A DNA stretch of 64,000 bases from Triops longicaudatus (lineage: Eukaryota > Arthropoda > Branchiopoda > Notostraca > Triopsidae). The notes beneath the pieces were generated by a model. It made no database searches. It was not told the DNA's origin and was given only the letters and a program-made list of their open reading frames with translations. The stretch covers positions 124,001 to 188,000 of the forward strand of contig JAGQDJ010000077.1 in the NCBI GenBank assembly GCA_022885665.1, read 5' to 3'. A program made the position numbers and the translations under genes. Within the stretch, counting starts at the first letter, position 1, and each line of letters opens with the position of its first letter. This document shows positions 11,029 through 22,020 of this stretch, one piece after another.

Positions 11029-12725
11029 TCAATCTTGACAAACAGCGAGAGCTTCTTCACGCTCTTCTTCCAATTCCTTGCCAGTAGCGGCCAACTTCTC
11101 ACGAGCGAAGTCTCCCAATTCCAAACCCTAAGAAAAAGAAAATCAGTGTACAAGATAATATCATTATTAAATTTTTTTCTTTTGGAATTCAAAATTTAAT
11201 TGAAAAAAAAGAGAAACGTGTAAATTACTTGAACAATGGACCATTTGCCATCGGCAATGGTGACGGGAAAAGAGAAAACTACGCCGGCTGGGCTACCGTA
11301 CGAACCATCCGAAACCACGCCCATGGACGCCCACTGTCCTTCAGGTGTACCTTGCCACCAATCACGCATATGGTCAGCGGCAGCTTTGGCGGCAGACATA
11401 GCGGACGAAAGTTTACGAGCTGCGATAACAGCGGCACCGCGTTTTTGCACAGTCTGAAGTCGCAGATGACCATAAATAGCAAATTGGAGTTTCTGTAATT
11501 TTCTTAAAAAATAAATAAAAAATAGTACCGTCACGAAGTCTCCTTGCAGCCAAGCGTCATCTTGTACAGCTTCGTAGGCAGAAACTTCCTTGCCGTCTTT
11601 GGTAACAACAGCCTGCTTGGCATCAGGGAACTGAGTAGAAGAGTGATTACCCCAGATGATCACGCGTTTGACGTTTTGGGCACTGACTCCAGCGCGCGCG
11701 GCAATCTTTAGACAACAGAACGTAGAATAAGCGAAAAATTGGAAAAAAGATGCGATTTCAGTACTTGAGCTTGGGCACGGTTTTGGTCTAATCGGGTCAT
11801 GGCGCTGAAGTTTTCAGCGGGGATAGAAGGGGCGTATTTAGAGCAGATTAAAGCGTTGGTATTGGCGGGGTTGCCGACAACCAAAACTTTGACGGTCTTC
11901 TTGGCGACTTGGTCCAAAGCTTGGCCTTGGACTTTGAAGATTTTCACGTTCGCTGCCAACAAGTCCTTGCGTTCCATGCCTTCCTTACGGGGCATCGATC
12001 CAACCAAGAAGGCGGCGTCGACATCTTTGAAGGCAACCATCGGGTCCGAGGTGGGAATGACTTCTGCATATTTCAAGTAAATAACAATTGTGGGCGAAAT
12101 AATTCGAAAAATTAATTAAATTAAAAAGTAATAAAAAATAACTGAAAAATGACCTTGCACAGACATATTTTACATAATTTACGTAGGATTTTTTTTTTTT
12201 ACTAAATATGACAACAAAGTTAAATATGACGTCGATGTTATTACCGGTCAGCAAAGGAAGGGCGCAATCTTGCAATTCCATAACGACGCCTTGCAAAACT
12301 CCCATCATGGGTTCAATATCGAGCAAATGAAGTGCTAAAGGTTGGTTAGCTCCGAAAATATCGCCTTTAGCCAACTGGTACAAAAGAGAATAGGCAATTT
12401 GTCCGGCAGCTCCAGTTACGACAACGCGAATTGTTTCGGCCTGTGAAAAAATAATGAATATAGTTAATATGTATGACGCATTGCGGATGGGTATCTGGTC
12501 AATGATAAACAAGAAGGGTGAGGAATACAGACGAGCCTCCATAGGACAACCGGTTTACACCAGGGTTTTCTAATGACCTTTCTGAAGGGCTTAAGTGTAA
12601 AACGAATTAAGGTCTAATATTTCAATCGCAGAATTTAAAAGAACGAACCAGTGTCGCTCAAAAATAACCTGAAATATTTACTTCACGTATTGCAATTTTA
12701 TTAGGAATATGCGGAAACTTACCAT
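11029..12725 (-). CDS. MDH1: Cytosolic malate dehydrogenase MDH1
   Basis: Six exons: 12723-12725 (ATG only), 12245-12440, 11765-12063, 11529-11705, 11229-11453 and 11029-11127. They join in frame to 332 residues, against 334 in human MDH1. The enzyme interconverts malate and oxaloacetate with NAD in the cytosol (malate-aspartate shuttle). Visible motifs are the Rossmann-fold TGAAGQIAYSLLYQ, substrate-binding arginines in GSMPRKEGMERKDLL, VVGNPANTN, the Asp-Arg pair in RLDQNRAQAQ and the catalytic histidine in IIWGNHSSTQFPD. KLSSAMSAAKA and a short divergent C-terminus follow. There is no transit peptide, and the sequence resembles cytosolic rather than mitochondrial MDH. The first intron follows the ATG directly (ATG|GTAAGT). 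The gene is divergent from ERLEC1. The stop is UGA-CUG followed by an eight-codon extension with a PTS1-like end. Confidence 0.96.
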
Positions 12726-13101
12726 TTTTGTGTAGTTTCCGGGAAATTTGCAGTGAATTACCAACAGACGTCCTCACTCCGTCGAAGGAAGTTGATGAAG
12801 ACAAAAATTCTTTTACCGAAAGCACCTAAACTGCGAAACGCGACTTCTCTGACTCCTCCCGAGGCGTTCCCAAAGCAATTCCGATGACGTCAAATGTTTT
12901 GGTGTGTTGTCGGCCCATCATTCGGTACCAGTTTTGGAAGAGTAGATAAAATTCGTAAATAACTTATGCGACCGTAAGACAAACAAAACGCAGTTATTGG
13001 TATAGTCTGTTGATATATTTCTTCCATACAGGTGGAGTTTTTATTTGTGGATTACTTAAACAGCAAATTTATTGCATGGCGATGCTCTTTTAAGATCCAA
13101 A
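12726..13101. promoter_or_regulatory. Bidirectional promoter interval of MDH1 and ERLEC1
   Basis: Only 376 bp separate the two divergent start codons. The interval contains a perfect palindrome TGACGTCA at 12885-12892 (CRE/ATF type, GATGACGTCA in context). It also has GC-richer sequence around 12760-12930 and no obvious TATA box. ERLEC1 acts in ER quality control, so an ATF/UPR-type element is plausible, but this is inference from a single motif. Confidence 0.5.
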
Positions 13102-15249
13102 ATGAATCCATTGCAAGCATACAAAGTAAGAATGGTCGGCGCGGGGATATTTGTTCTCACGGGTTTAATTGCCTTGGGATGGGCTGAAACTGTGGGATTA
13201 CCGAGAGCGTTTGATGATACCATTTTGTACCAAATTGCATGGGAAAATACCTTCGAGGAGAAAATACAGGTAAATGTATCGGTTTGATACCTTTCGATTT
13301 CCTCAGAATCTGATGAAATTTCACAGGTATTTTTTTCGCTAAAAAATAAAATAGTTATTGAAAAGCGAGTTAGATTGCTTATTTTATCGGATTTTCTAGG
13401 ATCTTGTCCCTAAGCCAGAAGCCGTGATTATTACCACAGCTAACAAAGAGCAGTATAAATGTTATATGCCCATAATGGAAGAAAAGAAGACCGTAAGTTA
13501 CTAATATCATGCATTACCCTGCACTGCGCGTTTTCATTTTACGTAATAAAAATGAAATACTTGCATTCTGTATGATCATCCTATACTTGAGTGTACATTC
13601 ACGTCTCTTTCCAGGAGAATACTGTTGCATATGACGGGCCGTCACCACTGAAACTACTTCAAAAATTGTTCGATCAAATGTCATGCTCGTACAAACTAGA
13701 AAGTTACTGGACATACGAACTGTGTCACGGACGGTTCCTTCGACAATATCACGAAGAACGTGATGGCAAAAAGGGGAAAGTGCAAGAGTACTTTTTGGGG
13801 AAATGGGATAAAACGAAGTTTGAAGTATTAGGTAATAAATTCATAGCGAAACCTAGTAATAATTACTAATATTGTTTAAAATGTTTATCTTCGTTTATTT
13901 CAGAGGCTGAGGTGGCAGCTCAAAAGGAAAGTACGAAGCCCACAGAAGTCCCGAGTACTAAAGTGGAAGGACTAAGTCTGCCATATTTCATGATTAACAT
14001 GGAAGACGGCACTGTTTGTGATCTTACCGGTAAACCGCGTGTAACGCGAGTCCAGTACGTTTGCTACCCAGCTGGCAAACATGAAATGATTAGTTTGGAA
14101 GAAGTTTCATCCTGCGAGTATGAAGTTATCGTTCTGACGCCCTATTTATGTCAACACCCTGATTACAAGTGCGTCACTTTTTTATTTCTTTATTGTATAC
14201 CTTCTCTGCCAATCATAATTTTACTTATATCTCATATTGTAGGATCAAAGATACGGAAGAGCACCAAATTACTTGTGTCCCATTGGGAGGTGCCGGTAAA
14301 AAGCCTGTTGCTTTAACAAGCATGGAAACAGACAGTTCAATATTACGGCAGCAAGCTTTCTTGGTAAAGAAATAACTTAAAGAATAACAACGACAGTTAC
14401 AGCTATATTTTTGTCGTTGTAATGCTTAGGATGCGTTGGGCATATCGGACGCCGGTGTTAAAGTAGAAATTCGGCAAGTGGATGCGGTAGGTACGGGGGA
14501 GAAAATAACCCAAACGTTCTACACAACTACGGACACGAGGCCTGCACCTGAGAAGGGAAGCGCTATGAAGATAGCAAAAGCAGACGCTATAGCTGAACTC
14601 AATAAAGCTAAACTGCAGCCTCCGCAGCCCGTCTTTGATTCCAACATGGTTGACGAATTCTTACGGGGCGATTATTGTTTGCACGGAGTAAGATTTCAAC
14701 TTCTTTCTCTAACTTACTTATTGAATTCTTTTTTTTTTTTAGGGATCTGGTTGGTGGAAGTACGAGTTTTGTTACGGAAAACGGGTAGAGCAGTACCACG
14801 AAGAAAAAGACGGAAGTCGAACGGTGATTCACCTCGGTTACTTTAACCAAGAAAAGCATCTCGCCTGGTTAGAAAAGAATCCCAACAAAAGGCCGAAACC
14901 TGTAGCAGAGAGGAAACACGTTTCACATATGTATAGTGATGGTAGTCATTGCGATTTGATCGACGGTCCAAGGCGCGTGGAAGTGAAATTAAAATGCAAG
15001 GAAAGTGCACCAAGTAATTTAGGCACTAGTCTGCCAAATGCTGCTAGCTTCAATTCGGTGTCCTTGTATTTGATGGAGCCAGCACCGTGCGAATATATCC
15101 TCGGAGTTGAATCAGCCTTTTTATGTCCGCTTGTTAAAAGAGCGGACGAAAATGGATACATGCAACCAAGTAAAAGTGAAGATGATAAGAAAGGAACTTT
15201 AAAAAAGACAACTACGGATGACGGTGTGGCTGAATCTGTTGTGGTATAA
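13102..15249 (+). CDS. ERLEC1: ERLEC1, endoplasmic reticulum lectin 1 (XTP3-B)
   Basis: Seven exons (13102-13269, 13400-13492, 13615-13831, 13904-14168, 14243-14363, 14430-14687, 14743-15249) join to 542 residues; human ERLEC1 is 483. The protein is an ER-luminal lectin that binds N-glycans of misfolded glycoproteins and hands them to the HRD1-SEL1L degradation machinery. The start at 13102 gives a hydrophobic signal segment (GAGIFVLTGLIALGWA). Two MRH/PRKCSH-type domains follow. One, at about residues 95-260, has WTYELCHGRFLRQYHEE, DGTVCDLTGKPR and CEYEVIVLTPYLC. The other, at about 355-505, has WWKYEFCYGKRVEQYHEEKD, DGSHCDLIDGPRR and CEYILGVESAFLCP. The two-domain order is diagnostic. A lysine/acid-rich linker joins the domains and the acidic C-terminus has no KDEL-type signal. 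An upstream ATG at 13076 opens only a short frame. SF3B2 starts 340 bp downstream. Confidence 0.95.
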
Positions 15250-15589
15250 AAGAATACAGATGTCTTATGTCCAAAGCTACATTTTGCTCATTTTACTAAT
15301 GAAATAGCTCTCGATATAATACCATGGCAAGAATTGTTCGAATGCTCCGCATTTAATTCAAATTGCGCGCACTTTTGTGTAGCTCAGATTATATTGTATC
15401 ATTCCAAGAAAATAGTATCGATTCAATATATGGCTCCTCCCTTGAACTTCTTTAGCCCGCCCTCAGCTTATGGTTTCCCTATAGTGCCGCCTATCGACTG
15501 TATGGGAAGCGTCCTTTGGTTTGGAGTGTGTGACATTTCATAACATACCGAAACTTTAAAACAAATATTAAGCACTCACTTTTCTTAAA
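15250..15589. other. ERLEC1-SF3B2 intergenic interval
   Basis: About 340 bp hold the ERLEC1 3' UTR and the SF3B2 promoter/5' UTR. I see no canonical AATAAA and no other gene. Confidence 0.5.
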
Positions 15590-18172
15590 ATGGTAAGCAA
15601 CAAATTACGTTCTTTATAATAAACTTATCTATCTTATTTAAATATTGTAGGACAATTATGGACATGATCCCAATGTATACCAATATTATGATGATCAGCA
15701 TGCCCAGCAGCCAAACATGTACCAGCGTCAACAAGGGCAAGTGAGAGCCTATAATGCTCCACCGGTACCTGGAGAAGCCGATACTGAAGAAGCTGATACT
15801 GAAGAATCCTACCCCAGCGGCAACGACTTTACTCACGTAAAATCTACTCTATTGATATTTCGTATTGTTTTATACCGGTTTCACTCTCAGGATAATTTTG
15901 CCAACGATGTTGACGCGTCGCAGTACGATAACCTGCCGTCAGCCGTGTCTTATTCAGCTCCTGAGCCTGCTCAGCACCCTAAAACGGTCTTAGAAGAGCT
16001 GCCAGGAAGTAAAGCTTTTAACAAACTACCAATTAGTGAATTTCATACTAATAGCGAATCGCATTTTTAGTTCTTGAAGGTGAACACGATATTGATGAAC
16101 CTGTCGGCGAAGTAAACGACAAGAAAAAAGCAAATCAAAAGAAAAAAAAGAAGAAAAAGAAGTCCAAGCGTCGTCAAGAAGAAGCACAAAAGACAGAAGA
16201 GAAATCAGAGGAAGGAAAACAGGATGGCGAGAAGGAAAATGACGTAGACGCAGAAATAGAGTAATTTTTATTCCGTCTTTCATAATTCCTCCTCTTTGGC
16301 TTTATAATTTGTTTTTGATTACGTTACGTAGCCATATTCTCGATATAAACTAGCTATAGAAATTGTCGTAAAAGAGCTAAAAATTCTTTTTCTTAATAGA
16401 TACGTTGAGGAAAAGGTCCCCATTGACGAAAGAGATCCGCTTTTCAAACAGTTTGCCAAGGTATTCCAAGCTTTCCAAATTGTTGACAAGGACGTGAAAA
16501 CCGAAGAAGAGTTAGAAATGGAAAAGAAAAAACGTCAAGAAGAAGCGATAAAGACCAGAAAAGTGCCCAAATTTGGCGAAGAAGATGAAGAGGTCGACAA
16601 AAAGGTAAATCAATAATTAAAATTTCATTATACACTAAAACACTTTGTGCATTTCTGTAGAAAGAAGAAGAGGATAAACCCAAATTATCTAAACGCAAGC
16701 TAAAACTCCTCACACGTCTCAGCGTGGCTGAGTTGAAGCAGGTCGTTGCAAGACCAGATGTCGTTGAAATGCATGACGTCACCGCCAAAGACCCTACTTT
16801 GTTGGTTATCCTCAAGTCCACCCGAAACACAGTACCAGTACCTCGGCATTGGTGTGCAAAACGCAAAGTAAATCACTAGTTTTCACAATTTTTAATTATT
16901 TTTCATTTATTTGTTCTTGTTGTTTGTAAGAGTTGTATTTGTATTTATTTATTCACTCTATTTTTTCAGTACTTACAAGGTAAACGTGGTTTCGAGAAGC
17001 CTCCTTTCGAGCTCCCACATTTTATTAAGAAGACTGGAATCCAGGAAATGCGCGGCGCAGTGCAAGAGAAGGAGGACGCTAAATCCCTCAAAGCCAAAAT
17101 GCGCGAGCGTATCCGACCCAAAATGGGCAAAATCGATATTGATTACCAGAAACTCCATGACGCTTTCTTTAAATGGCAAACCAAACCCAAAATGACCATC
17201 CATGGCGATTTGTACTACGAAGGCAAGGAATTCGAGACGCGTTTGAAAGAGAAAAAGCCTGGTGAGCTGTCTGACGAATTGCGAACGGCTCTGGGTATGC
17301 CAACGGGTCCCAATGCGCACAAAATCCCTCCCCCATGGCTCATTGCCATGCAGCGTTATGGACCGCCTCCTTCGTACCCCAATTTGAAGATTCCTGGCTT
17401 AAACGCCCCCATCCCTGACAATTGCTCGTTTGGTTACCACGCCGGTGGGTGGGGCAAACCTCCTGTCGACGAAACTGGACGTCCACTTTATGGGGACGTC
17501 TTTGGTTACTATAGCAACGATCAGTACGCAAATCTGCCTGAAGAAGAAGTAGATCGTACGTTATGGGGTGAATTAGAATCAGAAGAGGAGGAAGAAGAGG
17601 AAGAAGAAAGCGAGGAAGAAGCTGCGGAAGCAGCAGAAGATACGTCAGGCTTAGCCACACCCGCCGAGGGACTCATAACCCCGGCAGCGTCTGGTACCAC
17701 ATCAGTACCAGCAGGTATGGAGACTCCGGATATGATCGAATTGCGTAAGAAGAAAATCGAAGCCGAAATGGAAATGGGCGACGTGCCTAATCTGTACACG
17801 ATCATTCCTGAGAAGCGGGTTGAGAAAGTGGGAGCGTCTATGATGGGATCCACACACGTGTACGATATTTCTGTGACCAATACGAAAAACGCAGGTGTCG
17901 AAGTGGCGCTAGATCCGTCTGAATTAGAATTGGATTCTGACGCCTTGGCTGCTCGCTACGAACAGACGCTTAAAGACCAAGGCCATATATCGAAAGAAGA
18001 TGTTAGCGATTTAATCGCGCCCCACGTTTCGAAAAATAAGGTATTTTGTGTGTGTGTGAAGTCTATTTATATACTAATCGCGTTTTATTCCATTTTTCAG
18101 AACAAGAGGAAAAAGCCTGTTGCGAATGATGCCAATAAGCCGGCAAAGAAGTACAAGGAATTCAAATTTTGA
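15590..18172 (+). CDS. SF3B2: SF3B2, splicing factor 3B subunit 2 (SAP145)
   Basis: Eight exons (15590-15592, 15651-15836, 15891-16008, 16071-16260, 16400-16604, 16661-16867, 16970-18040, 18101-18172) join in frame to 683 residues; human SF3B2 has 895. It is a U2 snRNP SF3b component that contacts SF3B4 and pre-mRNA near the branch site in the nucleus. Visible features are a Tyr/Gln-rich N-terminus and a Lys run at about residues 118-133. The conserved central block follows (PLFKQFAKVFQAFQI, KLKLLTRLSVAELKQ, CAKRKYLQGKRGFEKPPF). Then come the PSP motif (HKIPPPWLIAMQRYGPPPSY, about 423), a glutamate run at about 506-530 and the family-typical end KKYKEFKF. It lacks the N-terminal SAP domain of vertebrate SF3B2. 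As in MDH1, the first coding exon is only the ATG (ATG|GTAAGC). Confidence 0.95.
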
Positions 18173-18920
18173 GTGGATGGAGTCCTGGGAACATCGTTTT
18201 ATAGAGGAAGAATACATTCATGGTTGTCTCACAAACTGCGCATTCGGAGTATTTTAAAGGGGCTTTTTGTAAAAAAAAAAAACCGATTTCGTAAGACTTT
18301 GCGGGCCGTTAAGCTCCGATTTCGTAGTGTCTAAAACGCGGTCTTGTTTATTTCTATATTTAAACAAGAAATCATGGGCTTCTTAAATAGCAAAAACACC
18401 TATTGAGATTTTGATGGATTCTTATTGTACACATTATTCTAAGAACATCGAATTTTGTTTCAATTTAAAATACGCCACATTCAAGCATCACGTGGCCTCG
18501 CTGAACCTCGCGAATAATAATAACAAGAAAACAATAATATTAATAAATAAATAAAATTGAAAATGAAGGTGCGCCCATTATGTATTTCGCTGTGACATTT
18601 CTTGGAAGACTACCCTATGATAAAGCATAGCACTGAATTCGGAAATAATTCTGACATCAGGGAAAACTTAACATTGGGGTGTCATTATGCAAACGCTGTT
18701 GAGCGTGGTAAGGCTATATGATTTTGAAGCATTTCGCGTATTTTAATCTAAGAATACGCAGATGACGAAGCCATGTCGGTAAGAAAGCGCGTGAAACGAG
18801 GTATTGCATGCTAACTGTCGTTCAATTTAGTGGAGAGGCGGAGCTTCAATACTAGCGGCGCCCTGTTGAACAACTCACAAAAATAGTGCTCACAGTATTG
18901 GAAACGTCAAGAAAACAAAT
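18173..18920. other. SF3B2 3' UTR and MED17 upstream region
   Basis: Three overlapping AATAAA signals lie at 18542-18555, suitable for SF3B2 polyadenylation. The remaining roughly 365 bp up to the MED17 ATG hold no recognisable gene. Confidence 0.5.
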
Positions 18921-21900
18921 ATGGAAGATATTGGATTTAGCAGTTCAGTTAGTGTCAGTGTAGAAGCCCCGGCAGAAAACTTAATCCAAGAAATCACCTA
19001 TGATGGACAAGAAATATATCAACTGTAATATAATTATACTAAAACATTTTTATCCATGATTTTCTGATATGTTTGTTTCTTATGCTAGCCCCCTGTCACT
19101 ATCAGAAAACTTGACAAAACTTGCGCATAAGATTGACTGGAGTAAAACTGACGACGGCACGGAATCTGTTGAATTCGGCTCAGTATTTGATAAAGACGAA
19201 GATGATGAAGAAGCTAAGAAACCTGCTTTCCAGCAATCCAGTTGGCCGTGGGACTCTGTTAGAACGAAGTTAAGGTATTTCGAACATGGTTAAAAGCTCG
19301 AGAAATCGAAATGATTCAATTTATCTGTTGGTAGGTCGGCGTTGACAGAAATGTGTGTCTTGGCCGACGTTTTGGCCATTGCCAAAGAAAAGCGTTACAT
19401 GGTACTAGATCCAGTCCAGCAGGAGCCTCCTGAATCGAAAGCTTTAGTCCAGCTTTTAGCCAAGAAACGAGTAATTCTTATTTCAATGACTGGTTCTGTT
19501 TTTTCAGTAGTGCTATTTTTAGGGATTGTCTGCCGCAGCTGCAGTGTTGTTAAACGGAGCTGAAAGATTGAAAGCTTCGCAGAATGAAATGGCCAAGAAT
19601 AAAGGCATTCAAGACTTTCATTCTGAGTTGTTACGACTAAGACAAAGTTGGCGTTTAAAGAAGCTTGGCAATACTATCTTGGGAGACTTAAGTTATCGTT
19701 CAGGTTCGTTTAATTGTATTTCACAACAAGTAAATTTTGACTAATTTGTTTGTGTTTGCGTAGCTGGATCGCGTTTTTGGCAATCGGGAGTATTTGAAGT
19801 CTCCAAAGCCGAGGACAATACTGTAGGAAGCTCGACTAGTGCCCCGGGATCACCTTTAGACTCCGCAATACCCCCAACACCACAGTCTGCCCTCAAAGTC
19901 ACCATACCTAGCGAGTTGGAAGGCACCGCTTACATTCAAGTTACTATTCAGAAAGGTACCTCAAGAAATTTCAACAATCTAGAAGTAGTTTACAATACGA
20001 ATTATTCGGAGTTTCCATATTGAAAACCTTTGAGTGCAAAAGTTAATTTTTTATTCTCCCATAGATCAAGATATCTTATGCTCCGCTCAGTTAAGTCAGT
20101 TGGCAGCTTCACTGTCACCGTCAAACCCGAATTCGGATATGCCTTGGCAAAAGAAATTGGAGGCTGCCCAGAATGTTTTATACTGCAAAGAGCTTTTCGC
20201 TCATTTAGCCCGAGAAGCTGTCCAAGCCTCAGCTGCCATTCCGCATATGGTTGTCGGCCAGCAGATCACCGCCTCGGTAAAACAACCAAATAAATGTTTT
20301 TTTCCTAAATTAACATTGCGTGAGCATGAGTCTTTCTTATTCTGCATTATTTTTTTTATTACTTTAAGTTCAGTGTACATTTGTACTGAATAGTTACTAT
20401 ATCGAATAAGTAAGAAACAAAAAAGGAAAAATAAAGTTTACAAAATGTAAGTAACTTTAATGATCTGGGGAATAGTAAAAAAGTGAATATTTATACAATA
20501 ATTTTAATTTACTCTTTGTCCTTTCTTATTTCAGCTTTTCCCGGGGATTCAAATGATGATTGGCCTGGTTCACAGCACTGCCAATGATAAGAAGCCGTCA
20601 CCTACAGCGCTGCCTAGTTCTAAACTGGATCATAATCACATTTTAGAGCATTCTTTGCACCAGTTACTGCGTCAAGTCCACTTGCACAATTTAGGCTACC
20701 CGGCGCCCCATCCTAGCTCTGCCCCGTTAGGCCCAAGCAAAAAGAGACGAATGGCTGGACCTCAGGCTTCAGATCGCTATGATTTACTGCAGATGAGCAA
20801 AACGTAATTATCTAGATAAATTAACATTTAATTATTACTTTGCTTTAGATTACTACATTAATTCTGTAAATTCGTGATTACATTGACTTACGTCAGTTTT
20901 ATCGATAGATTCATACTCAGAATTTAATTTAATACAAATTTAATTTAATATAATTTAATTTAATCAGAATTTAGTACAGCGTTGTTCGTGAATTTGATTA
21001 TATTTTTTTTTATCATTGTAAATTGTTCGTTCAACGAATACTCGTTTTATAGTGAAACGGTTCTGGAGCAAATCATTGAGCAAGGTCAACACGTGGTGCT
21101 AAGATTGCGGACCGCTTTCGTAATTGATTCCATTGCAAGAGAAATTCGTGATCCTTTAATCATATCACATTGGAATGCTCTTAACTCACCCACGCTTTCC
21201 TGTGTGAAAATCATCATCATGACCCACGGCTACGATACGCTCCTACGAACTGCTTTGACACTTCACGTGGGACATAAGAAACTTAAGTGTGTTTCCCGTG
21301 ATGGCAGAGTGTTGCACATGTCGTATGAACCGCAGGAGCTGAGAGATCTCATTTTCTGTCAGGTAAACCTGTTCTCCTTAAAATTAACGTCTAGTTTCGC
21401 GACGTGCGTTAACAAGGTTTGTTTACAGATATCTCAGCATCAGTTGGGCACCGTTCAAATGCTGGCACGTTTTTTAGGCTGGCAAGTATTAGCGAGCTCC
21501 AATAATGTGGGATTAGGTGCAGTCGAGCCTTTGGGAAACGCATCGTCGTGTTTATTAGCATCGCCAAACGGAACAAGGTAAGACACGTTGACCAAATTCA
21601 TAAAGACGCGACAGTAAAATAGAGATCAATAGCTAGATCAGTAGTATTGTTAAAAGTCCAACTTTTAACGAACTTTACTTTGAGGGTTATATTTTATTTA
21701 CGTCAATGTATTTTATTAAAGGGTTTTAGCCGTGAGATGTGGTCCTCAAGCTCCTCAGCCCAAAGTTTACGTTGCGAAATATCCTCGTTCGGATTTCGTG
21801 ATGGACGACGTCTTACGAGATTCCACGTGGGAAAATCTGAGTGCTCCATTTGAACAAGTGAGCTGGGAAAAAATGGAAGGAAAGAACTTTTTGAATCGTA

Positions 21901-21935
21901 TTGAATTGCTTATGGCGACTTTAACTAATAATTAA
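18921..21935 (+). CDS. MED17: MED17, Mediator complex subunit 17
   Basis: Ten exons (18921-19024, 19089-19274, 19335-19470, 19523-19703, 19764-19955, 20065-20276, 20535-20803, 21053-21362, 21429-21577, 21722-21935) join with consistent phases to 650 residues, against 651 in human MED17. This is a core scaffold subunit of the Mediator head module linking activators to RNA polymerase II in the nucleus. The match runs end to end: WPWDSVRTKLRSALTEMCVL, LLNGAERL, DFHSELLRLRQSW, ILGDLSYRSAGS, KLEAAQNVLYCKELFAHLAR, LEHSLHQLLRQ, VSRDGRVLHMSYE, QMLARFLGWQVLA and KMEGKNFLNRIELLMATL. The start is the first in-frame ATG and sits at the family start position. Nothing looks truncated. The stop is 85 bp from the stop of the convergent coiled-coil gene. 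Confidence 0.96.
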
Positions 21936-22020
21936 AAAAAATGGAACATGAAAGCAACAAAGGCAAGTTTTTTTAAAAAAAAACTTCATTCGCAGTTTTT
22001 TGGATTTTGTATTGTGAAAC

